Source of the DNA: Brachynemurus nebulosus
Taxonomy: Eukaryota > Arthropoda > Insecta > Neuroptera > Myrmeleontidae
DNA: 64,000 nucleotides
Assembly (NCBI GenBank): GCA_035578155.1
Contig: JAPWDM010000001.1
Span: 14,672,725 to 14,736,724, forward strand
Direction of reading: 5' to 3'
The notes below the pieces were generated by a model. The model was not told the origin of the DNA. It worked only from the letters and a program-made list of their open reading frames with translations, and searched no databases. Positions within the stretch are counted from its first letter, which is position 1; each line of letters starts with the position of its first letter. Below, piece after piece: positions 23,944 to 36,700 of the stretch. The position numbers and the translations under genes were made by a program.

Positions 23944-25620
23944 TTTCAAATGAATAAAAATAAAAATTTTCTTGGTTTCAGTTAATCTTGCTAAGTATGC
24001 CTGCTCAAATTACCAGAAAACTGCTAAAACCCTATCAAGTGTACAAATAACAAAAATAAATACATTGAACTCTACTTGAAGAGTTAACCTGGCGTGAGGT
24101 ACTATATTTTTGTAGACAAAAGGGCCAACCGACATAATCTACACTAAATGATTTCAAAGATCATGTTTTCTAGTTTTTTTAACAGTTTCGAAAAAGTTTA
24201 AGATCGCTGGAAACGTCTACAAGAGATTTAAACAGTATAGAAAGTTGAAAATGTGCATCAATTAATGTTTAACAAAGTGCAAAATTTAATGCAATTATGT
24301 TAACTATGTAACTTGTTTACATCATAATAGTTGTAAATATGAAAAAGGAAGTATATCTAATCATTTCGAAAAGTCATGTTTGTGTATCTATAATGCATTA
24401 CATTTTTATCTAAGTCAGTTAATGTTTATTCATTTATACAGAAAATGGAACATTCGTTACAATTTATTAAAAAATAATTAAATAAATAAATTCTTATAAT
24501 TTTATGAAATATAAATACTAAACGGAACTAAAAATATGTAAAAATCTCCAATTTAACAAATAGCTGTCAATATATTTACCTGTAACAATATTTTTGTGTC
24601 ATTAATTTTTTGACATGATTGAAAAAGCTGAATTGTTACTGTCATTAAATAAATTTTAATTAACTTGAAATAGTTGCTCTAACAACTTTTATATAATTCA
24701 GGGTACTATAAATAAAGTCACCGAAACAAATGAAAATTAGTTGTGATAACTAAAAAGGTTTGAATAAAAAAAAAGTTACTGTAACTAGTGCACTATTGTT
24801 AATGCAATCGAAAATTTTTGATAATACAACAGAAAATATACATTCATAAAAGTTTGAAATGTTTAAAAAACAAAAAAAAAAAAAGGTTAAAGAAGAATAA
24901 AAGATTAAGAACCAGATTTATATACATCAAAAATAAGAATTAAAAATTAGAAAATTAAAATAAAAAAATAAAAATGTTTTGTAAAAGTTTTTAGTTGCAG
25001 CAACTACATAAAATTTAATTTCTTATTTATAGTTTAAAAATAGTGCATGTATAAAAAAAAAATTGTAATTTGTTAATTTGTTAATAACAAAAAATTTTAA
25101 CACTCTTTGCACAGCTTACACAAAAGGAACAGAGATGTAACCACAATGGAGCAGCTGTAGTAGTCACTACAGGAAGCATAACAAAAAAGGGCACAGCAGG
25201 GAATAGTATGTAAGGAGAACAAATCATTTTTTATTGGGAAGTGGTTTTTTGGTAGTTATCAAGGTCCATTGCCTAGAAAGAAGTCAGAATTTCCTTTTTT
25301 TGTTCGTTGGCTACATTTTCGAGGGAAATATGGACTTTTGAGACGAGGGCGTTAGAGTCAAAAGCTGCGCGCTCCAGTGCGTAAAAATTGTTGTTACTCC
25401 TCTGACAAAAAAACTTTTATAGTGGACTCGTTGTAAGATATTTGGGGTTGGGGCACTGAGTAATTTTTATTACTCATTCCATATACAACCAGTGAGTAAC
25501 GCCACAAAATTTATAAAAATTTATTAAAGCTGACAAAAATAAAAATATAAAAAACATTATTACCTCGTAAAATAGTCGAATGACTTTGTCTTCACAAACT
25601 GATTAATTTTCGTTGGGCAT
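22990..25620. other. non-coding with an (AT)n tract
   Basis: About 50 bp of alternating AT at 23888-23940. A short GACCGACCGGTCGGTC-like palindrome lies near 23797-23824. No gene was seen. Confidence 0.5.
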
Positions 25621-25626
25621 ATGTAA

Positions 25627-26317
25627 AGGTGGCTACACACGTAACTGCAAGCTTGACAAGCATGCATGATCAAGCTTTTTGTACAAGCATGCACAAATTC
25701 CCTTCGCCACCACACGGTTCACGCATGCTTGCACAATCGTCAGTTTGTTATTGAAAAATGTCGAGTTCGGACGACGATGCGTTCGCCTTAGCTGCTTTTG
25801 TTCTTATTTATATAAATAAAAAAATTCATTTTTCTTCTATAATTTGTACTAAAGGAGTTTATTTTTTTTATAACTGTATCCTTATCAGCGTTTACTGTTT
25901 TAATAATATATCGTATGTTGTATCTCTCTTCACTTTATCATGATATTCCTTCGATTTGATAGGCCAAAGACATTCCTGACTTTGGTATATATGAATAAAA
26001 TCTTCAAGTAATTCGCGGTTTAATTTTTTTTAAATCACTAGACATGACGTTTTAACAATCAGATTGACATCAACAATAGGAAGATGAAACAAACAGATCT
26101 CATATAAGATTGATATCGGCTTGTACAATCTTTCAGATTGGTACACACACTCTGCTTTGCTTGCGCAGTTTAACGTGTTCAAATTCAGTTAACCTTCAAG
26201 CCGCTTGTACAATCAACATGATTGTGAAAAAATTATCATACAAACGCTCAAGCATGCTTGTACAAAAAGCTTGAACATGCATGCTTGTCAAGCTTGCAGT
26301 TACGTGTGTAGCCACCT
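25627..26317 (+). mobile_element. PIF/Harbinger non-autonomous element
   Basis: Terminal inverted repeats of about 42 bp, AGGTGGCTACACACGTAACT and complement, flanked by TAA on both sides (25624-25626 and 26318-26320), the expected 3-bp TWA target duplication of PIF/Harbinger. Subterminal GCATGCTTGTACAA repeats occur in both arms. The start of an ORF is kept at 25758. Confidence 0.87.
25758..25809 (+). pseudogene. N-terminal scrap of a Harbinger-encoded protein
   Basis: MSSSDDDAFALAAFVLI resembles the acidic-hydrophobic start of insect Harbinger transposases. After this the frame runs into unrelated AT-rich sequence, so most of the protein was lost by internal deletion. Confidence 0.5.
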
Positions 26318-26320
26318 TAA

Positions 26321-27054
26321 AGCGGCTTTCTTAATACTGATAGTATTACTGACCGTGTACAGGTTGCCTAAAATCCGAGCTTCATACTGATAAACTTGTT
26401 TACGCCTGTTTCTTAGCTTAATATATTTTGATCAACCCTTATTCTAAATTATTTATGGTATTATGTATCAGCTTGCACGCTAAGGCCCTCTGTGTGTGCG
26501 TGGACTTAGCAGACAGACTGATTAAAATATTTTGAGTCGTAGTAATGCAATTGGAGTGTTAACTGAACCATTGTTTTTTCAAACTATATTTTTGAGTGTC
26601 AAATTATCATATTAGTGAAAACACGTGAAAGTGTATTCATTTTTTGTGGAGAATCTACTGCTTATCCTTTAACCTGTCCTTATCAGCAGTAAGTGAAACA
26701 GAAATTCAAATTTTGTCATCTTTCGGTAAGTGTCAATAATTTTCATCAATTTCGTTTTTACCATACAGTCCCGCTCTAACCAACAAAACTAACAACAATT
26801 AACACTTTAGAAGCCAACATAACTTCTGTTATTGCCAAAACAAGGCCCGAATGACTTAATAATTTGATTCAAGGTTGGGTTAACAAAATGCGATTTATAG
26901 AAATTATAGATAGAATAAATGTCATAAAATCATCTTTCAAACAAACAAAATAAATATCTAAATAAGCAAATAATTCGCTCTAACTGAAATAGGCCATGTT
27001 GATTAGTTGATTTCAGTGACACCTTATATTAAAACGATTAGCGGGATTATGCAC
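26321..27054. other. non-coding; possible 5' UTR exon, unproven
   Basis: The plus strand at about 26440-26726 is less simple than its surroundings and ends CATCTTTCG/GTAAGTGT, a good donor. No coding frame or partner exon was seen. Confidence 0.2.
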
Positions 27055-27509
27055 TTTGAAAGTTTCTGGTGGACCCGCATTATAAAAGCGCTATAAAAAA
27101 AAATTCACCGTTTTAGAGACCGTAATTAATTTTGTGACTTATTTTTGAAAAAATTCTTTTATCCTTTGAAATTTGTAAATATTTTTGAATTGAGTTAAAA
27201 ATAATTTTAGTCTATATGGATTTATATCCTATACACATATATTATTAAAATTACATATTGCTATTGCATTCACAATAAAATTTTATAACCATTTCAACAC
27301 ATTTTTATAATATAATATTAACTTTTGGTTAAATTACATATAAATCCATATAGAACTAAAATTATATTTAACTCAATTCAACAATATTTACAAATTTAAG
27401 AGAATAAAAAAATTTTTTCCAGAATAAGTCATAAAATTAATTCCGATCTCTAAAAAGGTGAATTTTTTTATAGCACTTTTATAATGGGGGTCCACCAGAG
27501 ACTTTCAAA
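27055..27509. mobile_element. palindromic MITE
   Basis: TTTGAAAGTTTCTGGTGGAC on the left pairs with GTCCACCAGAGACTTTCAAA on the right. Arms of about 190 bp (including ATATGGATTTATAT and TTGAATTGAGTTAAA) surround a loop of about 80 bp. No target duplication was clear. Confidence 0.8.
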
Positions 27510-28788
27510 CCTTTTTTTTATTTGTATACGTTTCACCTTTGAGAGTAACGTAACTAACCAGAATACAAATAGGTTCAACTTGTTGCAATAAATTGATATG
27601 ACTCAAATTAAAATTCCTTACAGGGAACACAATTTACTTGGTAAAACTCATACATGTTTCAAAAATAAAATACCCATCGGCTTCTGAACTTCACAAATTC
27701 AAAGCAATTCTAATTTTAAATGATTATTTTATTGTCCTCCATGTAAATGTGAAAATCAATTTTTCAAACTTTTATGGATGTATAAACTTATGATTGTTAT
27801 ACTGGAGATTATTACAAAATAAAAGAAGCTATAATTTATTTAGATTTATTTCTTGTGCATTCAAGTGAAGCGAAAATACTTTTAAATACTTTTTTTTCTT
27901 AGGTTCAACGACAAAAATAATTATTCTGAACTACAAATATATAGTTTAGCTATTCAGAATAATCATTTTGTAAATATTTCGTATCATAAATTGAAATAGA
28001 TAAATAAAAATTACTTTAATCAGAGGAATGAATATTTATCATAAATATCTGTTAAAAATAAAATATATTACAAAAAAAAAAAAAAAATAATAATAATAAT
28101 GGCATTATACAACATAGTGAAAATTGGCATTTTAGAAAATCTAAAATAAAAAAAGTAAATAATAAAAAAATAAATAAGAAGGTACAGTGATGATTAAGTT
28201 GTCGTAGCTTTTACAGTTCGACGAAATTTTTTTTTCTTGTAAAAGTTGTAAAATATTTTGATGTTTAAGACTTTGCTCGCCAATGCAAAGCTACGAGAAC
28301 AGAAAAAAAAACGTAAATTACACATTTAAATAAATCCGAATAATAAATCATTTCTGAATTTTATAATTTTTTATTTCATTTTCACATCTAAAAGCAATTC
28401 GCGATTTCTTTTGATTAAATTTTGATTTTCTAATATGCCAAAAATCTATAAATAGAGCAGCAAATTTTATGCGTACACAGGTATATTTTGACACATTGCA
28501 CACAAGCTTGTTTCACATATTAAATAAAAATAATCAACAATAAAATTTCCTTTTCAAATATCAAGCAGAATAACACAAAAAAATAACAAATATCTATTAT
28601 CTAATTATACATAAAATTTGAACATACTTCTCGGTTGTTAAATGAATTTTTGTATATTTGAAACTAAAAAGATAATTTTAATAAAGTAGATTATAATAGA
28701 ACTGACCACACAAGTACACGTCTTATGTATACTTTACTGATGTATCAATTGGTGGTAGAATATTTATTTAAATACAACATATATACTA
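27510..28788. other. non-coding, AT-rich
   Basis: Nothing recognised beyond poly-A and AAT-type low complexity near 28070-28100. Confidence 0.45.
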
Positions 28789-29577
28789 CAGTAAAAGGGT
28801 CGCTAAAAACGATCGAACCGTGCATTTCGGGTAGGCAGCGATTTTTTTTTTTGAAATTCGTAGCACTTATGATGAGCGTAAGACTGAGTTTTCGGGATTG
28901 TCGGTGTTGTCGTTCAGCCACCATCTTGGAAAAAAGGTCAAAATAATTTTTCGATTATCTCTGTAACCGTAAGTCCGACAAAAATTTTGTAAGAATCATT
29001 TTTATAGGAAATTATATTTCTATAATTTTTATTTGAAACTTTTTATCGAAAAATTGATATTAAAAAAGTTATTCCTAAAAGAGTGTGAAAGATTTAGGGA
29101 TGGAAAACTTGGAGGGGTTGTAATTTTTCTATTTTCAACCCGACAAGATTAGTGCTTCTTATATTTTTCATAGAGAATTTCTTGACGAACAATTTGATGT
29201 ATTAACTTTTATTATTAAGCTCACAGTTATCGAGTTTGCGCGTTGTAAAGATGAGTAAGTGAAATATACAACTAAATAAAACTGTTCACATTTTTTATTT
29301 AAATGATGATACATTTTGAAACATCTATACCTATTAATAATAGAATTAGGAAAAATTTATAAGATTTTGTGACGAACACACACCTAAGATTGCTTAACGG
29401 ATTTTAATAAATGAGGTGTCTATCAGTAGAGGACCACCCCAAGGGTGGCATAAAGGATCCCAAATTTTGAAATTTTGCTTCCTTTTTATTTTTAACGTTC
29501 ATCACTGACCCCCCTACGACTTTCAAAAAAAAAGTTGCTGCCTACCCGAAATGCACGGTCCATTTACGCTTTTACTG
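28789..29577. mobile_element. inverted-repeat element, about 790 bp
   Basis: Left CAGTAAAAGG...CCGTGCATTTCGGGTAGGCAGC pairs with right GCTGCCTACCCGAAATGCACGG...GCTTTTACTG. The target duplication is unclear. The interior includes a CAGCCACCATCTTGGAAAAA motif and no gene. Confidence 0.7.
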
Positions 29578-30603
29578 CACTAATACAATTTCATTCGCAT
29601 ATATTTTACAAAATATAAAAACCCAAATGATAACCCTCAATCAACTCTATTGTTAAATAACGAAGTGATTAAAATTAAAATTTTTCACAAAGTACAAAGT
29701 AAAAAAAAATTGATTGCTGGTCTTTTAAAAAGTTTCTAAATAAATTACTAATAATAAGAAAAAGTCATTTATTAATAACACGGCTAGCAACATTTATTTA
29801 AAATAACAATAAGGAAATTAATATTTTAACTATATTTTTTTTCATAAGTTCTTACATAAGAATCAACGAAAAAAATTAGTTCCATCTGAATACTGACACA
29901 GAAAATTAATTTTTATATATAAAAAAACGATAACCCTGTCTTACGTACACAACCTATATTTTAAATTTAATAATATTTACTAATTCTACGTTATCCGTTC
30001 TATAAAAAATGTTGTCACATTAATTTTGAAACATCATTCTGTTACTATAAATATTTTATAATAGGATTGCGCTTATGAAATAAATATTCAGTCAAATGTT
30101 TTTTATTCTTGCTTTTATAAAAAATTGTACATTTTCCAAAATATTACTCTTATATTCGTATGAGTAAATTAAAAAATAAAAAGAAAATTATTAAAATATT
30201 TGATTATCAAAGTTTATATTTATGTCTAATATAAATAAAATTAAAAAGGATTTAAACTCATTTCTCAAATTATTCTCTAACAGTTAGGACCGTTGGAATA
30301 TTGTTACATATTAAATTATAATAACACACTAACAATAACTGGGTATTTACAAAAAAGTGTTGTATAATTCAAGATGAATACATATTTGAAACCGAATTAT
30401 ACAAGGTCATTCACGTAAAAGTAGCAAACATTAATTTAAAAACTATTATACCTAGTACTTACTGAATGGGATGATAAAAAATAAAGTAAATAAATTACAC
30501 ATATGAAATTATGAACTGTACCATCCTATACGTGAAATAACAATATAATAATAAACGAATTATTATTATCAATTAAAACTTGAGGGTTTTTCTATACTTT
30601 ACT
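29578..30603. other. non-coding, AT-rich
   Basis: No supported gene or repeat end. Confidence 0.45.
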
Positions 30604-31115
30604 ATACTAGTCAACAAAAATACTTTTTTCTGAGTCTATGTTATCATAATTCTCATCCGCTTTCTTTTTTTATTTCTTTTTTACTTTTTCATGTCAAAAC
30701 ATGACGAAAACCAAAAATTCAAGTATCCACCTTCTAATGCTTCTTAATTTGCATTTTTATTTGTTATTCTTCAATAAAAATGATTTAAAAAACTACAAAT
30801 AGTCAACGGTCAATAGCAGGGTACTCTCAAAATACGGTTTCGATACAAATACGAACGCGAAACAAAAAGCGATTTCTGTAGAACGCATGTGTTTTTGATT
30901 AAAAGTCATCCAAACAACGCTGCTGAACTACTGTCATCGCAACGTATTATTTAGAATGTTTACAAGATCATATTTTATGATTCTGTATAATCCAGTGCAA
31001 ATTTGCTAATTTGTACAAGTTCCAAGTCTGTTATAACATGGTGCATGGTTTTTATATGACGCAGTACAAAGAAAATTTTGATTTTGCTAATTCCGTGTTT
31101 TCTTAACAAGTTTTA

Positions 31116-32017
31116 CACAGTAAAAAAATTGTGTTCTGCGTAAAAAAAAACTAGTGGTTAAAATTTTTGTGTTAAATAAGTAACACAACCCTACGTTAAT
31201 TTAACATTTCGTGTTTGCGTTAAATGGAAATATTGACACAAATTTCGATTTAACAGAATAAAAATGTTAGCCTATTTTGAACAACAAAGAAGTAACATAA
31301 TATTTGTGTAGAGCAAAAGAATATTATAAGTACGTAAGTTAAATTAGAATATATATCTACCAAAATATATATAATAAAAAAATGAGAGTAGTTCTTATTA
31401 TTAAACAAAACCGAAAAATTCTAAGCTTTTTTCAGTTATTGACGAATATAGTTTTATTAAACGTTTAAAAATGAAACAATTTTCTTACATTTTAAGGTTA
31501 TTTTGCAACTGAATCTGTAATAAATTAACTTAAAATTTAAGAAAATTGTTTCATTTTTAAACGTTTAACAAAACTATATTTGTCAATAACTGAAAAAACT
31601 TATAATTTTTCGGTTTTGTTTAATAATAAGAACAACTCTTATCTTTTTTATTATATATATTTTGGTAGATATATATGGAAACAAGCAAGAATTTTTACAA
31701 AGGACTGACTTACTTTGCGTTGTTTGAGTCCACTTATAATAATATGTATATGAACAAAATCGTTATAATTTTTGACGATTTTCGAATATCTTAAGCTGCA
31801 GTGGAAGTAAAATTTTGAATAAAAAAGTTTAACAACTAACTCTGATAAATCTGAAAAATTAACACAAAATGTATGTCCTCTTGTATGTTAAATCATTGAC
31901 ACAAATCTTGTGTAAAGATTTGACACATATGCTTTGTGTTAAAATAACACAAAAAATTGAGTGAACCGTTCTAGACATGTGAAATGTGTTAATTTTAACA
32001 CAATTTTTTTTACTGTG
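31116..32017. mobile_element. TA-target (Tc1/mariner-type) non-autonomous element
   Basis: Termini CACAGTAAAAAAATTGTGTT and AACACAATTTTTTTTACTGTG, flanked by TA (31114-31115 and 32018-32019). The right 165 bp is shared with 10843-11017. The interior is disrupted by the palindrome at 31350-31676. Confidence 0.8.
31350..31676. mobile_element. palindromic MITE nested in a TA-target element
   Basis: ATATATCTACCAAAATATAT on the left pairs with the complement at the right end. Long arms include AAACAATTTTCTTACATTTTAA-type and GTTATTGACGAATATAGTTT-type segments pairing across a centre near 31510. Confidence 0.82.
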
Positions 32018-32846
32018 TAGGTAGTTATTTTCCTAAAAAATATCAAAAATTATTTCCCAGTTTCCTAAACACAACGCCGTTTTGGCACAACGCGATATGA
32101 ATTAATCACGTAATAGGAGGGTTAACTCAGCGCCTCCTCTAGTGTTCACGTCGATCTGGACAAAAAGAAAAATTCCGCATCTGTTTTCTTTTGCCCGTCT
32201 TCCGCCTTGGCGAAAGCGGCGACCTTTTTCTTGCTCCTCAGTTGTAAAAATGCTGCCGTCTCTTTCTCTTGAATTCTCTTGAATTTTACAAAATACCGCC
32301 CTTAAAATTTACCGCTCCAGGCAAATGCCCGGATTGCCCCCCCCCCTAGAGCGGGCCCACGGTTGACTACACTCCCAGTCTTTTATTTTTCATAACCGTA
32401 AGTTTTATGGGTTTTTATCATGTCTTAATTATTTCCGTCGAAGATATGAGAACGTGAAGTTTTTTGTAACACAGATTCAGTATAACGTGGTACGAATTAA
32501 TCGCGTTTTAGGAGGCTTAACTGTACTAAAGATATTTTATAAATTGTAAACTTCTAAGTTGAAAAAAATTTCTTAAAATCTATAGTATAATGCTGCAAAC
32601 TACAAACCAAACTTTTCAAGGGAAGACATATTTTTTCTACCTAACTCGTATTCATAACACAGACTCAAAATTTGTGTCGACCAGTGTTATTACAAGAAAA
32701 CTTCAACAAATGTCGCATGCTTGGAACAAACACAATAAAATAATGAAAAATACAAATGATTTGAAGTTCTATATTATTTTTTTTTTAATTTTTTGTCCCT
32801 GATAATGTCCATTACATTGAAAATGTCAAATAACACTGTTTTATAT

Positions 32847-33583
32847 TTTATTAAGAAGCTTGACTTTGTTTAAGTTAAAAAATTTACAAAAGAGTAACTT
32901 GTACATAAAGCAGTTAGGGTAAAAGCCCCTATACCGGAACGCGTTCAATACCCGAACAATCTTAATATTTTACATATTAATTTTTGAAAAAAACGATAAA
33001 CATTAAAACTGTTCGAGTATTGAACGCGTTTCGGTACAGGAGCTTTTACGTTACTCCTAAAATAAAACAACATAATTATTATATTATTATTTGAAAGTTG
33101 TTATTACTTCTAATTAAATAACTGTTATTAAATTTTTAAATATGCTACAGCATTGAAATTACTTCAAGAATTGTATGTTACCTGATGTAAACAACCTTGC
33201 ATTTTATGCCAAATAAATAAAATAAGTAAACTTTAAATAGGTATAAAAAATTGATAATTTGAAAAATGAGTCTATAAATGCGTCAACTGAAAACTAAACT
33301 AAAAATATTCTATTATGTTTTTTTCAATAATTTTCCTCATACTATATAAATATACATTAATTAAATTCCAATATAAAAACAAATTCAGTGAACTAACGTG
33401 CACCGACGACTTATGACGTATAATATATAACCTTCATAACATATTTTCGAAATGAATTTTAACAATGACTCGCATGTCCTGACAGAACAAAGTGGACTTC
33501 TCTTTACTCTTCATTTAGAAGAGTAAAAATGAAACACGTGTGCGACGTGAGTCCCCTTTGCCCCGACGGGACATGCCTAACTG
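32847..33583 (-). other. probable alpha-catulin 3' UTR with possible poly(A) signal
   Basis: Sequence downstream of the TGA on the coding strand. The first AATAAA I see on the minus strand is at 32847-32852, about 730 nt past the stop. The stretch holds a perfect hairpin at about 33500-33526 (TTTACTCTTC paired with GAAGAGTAAA) between two matching GCATGTCC/GGACATGC arms (about 33471 and 33568), and a foldback at 32917-33050. The extent is inferred, with no transcript evidence. Confidence 0.4.
32917..33050. repeat. short foldback, arms about 43 bp
   Basis: GGGTAAAAGCCCCTATACCG and AACGCGTTCAATACCCGAAC pair with GTTCGAGTATTGAACGCGTT and ACAGGAGCTTTTACG. TTA lies next to both ends. If the 3' UTR assignment is right, this hairpin would be in the alpha-catulin transcript. 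Confidence 0.75.
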
Positions 33584-33730
33584 TCAGAGACTCCCCTCGC
33601 CGCCGCCACTACCACCGCCAACACCGCTACCCTGACCACCTGCTCCGCCACCGCCGCTAGAGCCTCCAGCACCCGATCGTGAATCTCCGCCCAGACCTCC
33701 GTCTCCGCTACTTCCTAATTCCAGTTTATA
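33584..33730 (-). CDS. alpha-catulin last coding exon, glycine-rich tail
   Basis: Forty-eight codons plus TGA. It begins YKLELGSSGDGGLGGDSRSG and is then almost entirely Gly, Ser and Ala. The acceptor is TTTTACAG and phase 0 matches the donor at 37904. ASK joined to YKLEL resembles the KY-type endings of alpha-catenins. The mixed GGN codons, isolated GC-rich composition and good acceptor support a real exon in the AT-rich background. The 4.2-kb intron before it holds three hAT-type insertions. Confidence 0.8.
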   Translation of the reverse strand, partial: YKLELGSSGDGGLGGDSRSGAGGSSGGGGAGGQGSGVGGGSGGGEGSL

Positions 33731-36700
33731 CTGTAAAATAAATGTATTATTATTATTATTATTTCCAAGTATAGTTAAAATGCCAAGAGTTTTTTTTAAT
33801 AATTTAGTTAGCATACAAATAAATATTTCTTAAACAAGCCCAGAGCCGGATCCACGGGGGAGGGCAGCGGGGATACGCGTCCCGGCCGCCAGGTTTTGGA
33901 GGCGCCAAAAATTAATTTATTTATGAAAATTAGTAACTGCTTCATAAACAAAAATATAAGTGTCAAATTTAAATTACTCAATATTGTTGCAGAAACAATG
34001 AAATTATAAATTTTTAGTCCAAATTCTCAATAAGATACATTTGTCAATAAGCCATAGCTACCTAATTATAGTAAGAAATACCTAAACAAGGTGGGGGTAT
34101 TCTAGAAAGTATGAGTTACTGTTAGCAACTGTGTGTGTTTTGATTGCGACTGCCAGTGAGCAATGAATCTGTTGAGGTTGGGTTACCTTCAGTGACTGAC
34201 TGAATATTCTAACAGTGACTATCCACGAAAGACGGATTGGAAGATACAACAGCAGCAACTATGCTCAAAATATTGTATAAAAGCAAGCTGGAAGAGGGGT
34301 ATCCAAATATGCAAATGTTGCTCCAAAAATCTTTGCAATACTTCCAGTGTCTGTAGTAATTGGAGAAAGAAATTTCAGCAAATTTAAGCTTATAAAAACC
34401 TACTTGAGAAATGCTATGAAACAGTAAAGACTTACTAACTTGAAGATTATTTCCATTATGCATCAAAGGGCTTCTTCGATTTCTTTTGGTCATATAGTTA
34501 ACACATTTGCAGCAAAGAAGGCTCGAAAGATAATGGTTAGTTAACGTAATGAATAATAGGTTTTTACTTTATTGTTTTTTTTTATTAAACTTTAAAAACT
34601 ATATACGCGTTATAATTTTAAACATACAAAAATCTTTATAATTATTTCTTATTCATTTATAGTACTTTTTGAATACTAGTATAATACGTGTTATGAAAAA
34701 GAATTACTATTTAATTAAAATAATACTGTATCTCTAATCTGTTTTTTTTTAACCTCATGTAGCATTAGACCTTTTGGTAAATTGGGTCCCTCGGGGAGGG
34801 CGGCAACAGCAAAGCTTGCCCCCTAATAATAATTGTAGGTCCGGCCCTGAACAAGCCTCACACAGTGAGTACCACTGTATTACTGTCATTATTACAGTTA
34901 GACATTCCCCTAATATTAGAGCAAAATTTTAAAGCACTTACAAGGAGAGGTCACACTGTGTGGGTCACCGATTTGGCCGTCTCCGTGTATTTAAAAAGGT
35001 TCACTAGTGTAGTAAACCCCTAAAGTCCCAGAATGTAACACTCGGAAATTTCTCTCGAAAGTTTTAGGCTTACAATTATTATAAATTCTAAAAATTCAGA
35101 ATTTTTCATATTTGCTTAAAGAAAAATGCGAAATCTCATCTCGTAAAGGTTGCAATATAAATCCACTCACTAATCCACCATCAATTATCAGCAGCAATTT
35201 TTCAAAAAATTATCAAATACGTGTGGTTTGCATCGAAACTTTACAATTAAAGAAACATTTTTCAAAACGTAAATGATATATTTTTCCCTTTGATAAACCA
35301 AAAAATAATTTTGTTCGCTCAACTGTTGCATTCATTTCTTGTAGTAGACGAAAGTTAAATGTACACTTTATTTTTGTTTAGGATGATTATCTGTACATCT
35401 GAATAAGAAAATCGATAAAAATTACTATTTTATTACTCAATATCCACTGAATTTTATCATTCAAAAAAACCGTAGTTCCATAAGTAGAACTCCATAAGTT
35501 CCAGGGGCGTACACAACCGAGCTTTTTAGCGGAACCAAGCGGAAAAAAATAGGACTAAAAAAATTTCTGAGACAAAATTAACAAAAAAAAATAACAAATT
35601 GAACTTTTTCGATACCGTTGACGACCCAAAAAAAAACTTCACCTGGTAAATTTACCGGTATGGTGTTTAAAATTAAATAATTTCTAGTGTATATTTTTAA
35701 TTCTCGGATGAGGGTTCACGAACCCTTGACCCCCCCTGTATACGCGCCTGATCAGTTCATATGTTATTTACAATCCGAATTATGTTAGCAAATGTATATT
35801 TTTTATGGAAAAGGTAGAAAAAACAAATGTACAGCTCACTTCCCTAAGAAAACTTTCATAAGTTCCAATTCTTGGAACTTGTACTACTGGTAAGCCTAAA
35901 ACTTTAGTAATAAATTTATCCTTTATTTCCAAATCTTGAAACTTAGGGCTTTGGGGATTTACTACACTAGCGGACCTTTTTAGATACATGGAAACTCGGC
36001 CAAATCGGTGACCCTTAGAATGTGAACACTCCTTGTTAGATATTTTTCAATTCATTCAATTATTTTTTTCATGATCAATTTTTTACATTCCAGTATTTTT
36101 TACGTTGCCAGTAATAGTGATTGTGTATACTTCACTTTACAATTACATTAGTAGTTTACAATTAAGTTAAAGAAATTAATTATTAGTAATAAATTAAGTA
36201 AGTACCAATAAAATTAGAATTCCACAATAACATTTTATACTAATAAATAAATAATTAGTAGTGTTAATTGCATTAAAATCTTATATTAACTTGAAACAAT
36301 TTCGAAAGCTCACTCATTTTGAGGCCAACCTTTATTACAAAATTTTCTAGTTACAATCACCGAGGTGGTAGCGTTCGACTTCTTATATGCCTTGGTTTTA
36401 ATAATGTTTGACGTGAATAGGTTGATCCAGAGATTAATCGCGATTGTAATGGGGAAAAATCTAAGTACACCCTCACGGGCATACAGATATTATACTGGAA
36501 AATATAAACTATTTTGAAGTGTATCAAAATTAGTGACAAGCAATTACAAGATCAAAATAAAGACCCTAGTAATTAGTGATGGGAATAATCGAATGATTTC
36601 AATAATCGATTATTTTTAATCGAGTGATTTTAATAATCGATTAATCATTCGATTAATTTTATCGATTATTTTCTTTAGATTATTTTTATCGATTATTTTC

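Larger units (their letters stand above)
30604..32687. mobile_element. inverted-repeat element enclosing two younger insertions
   Basis: Ends ATACTAGTCAACAAAAA...TGAGTCTATGTT and AACACAGACTCAAAATTTGTG...GACCAGTGTTAT pair imperfectly and match the ends at 22262-22966. Inside are the TA-element 31116-32017 and, within that, a palindrome. GAATTAATC(A/G)CGT motifs recur at about 32090 and 32490. Confidence 0.5.
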
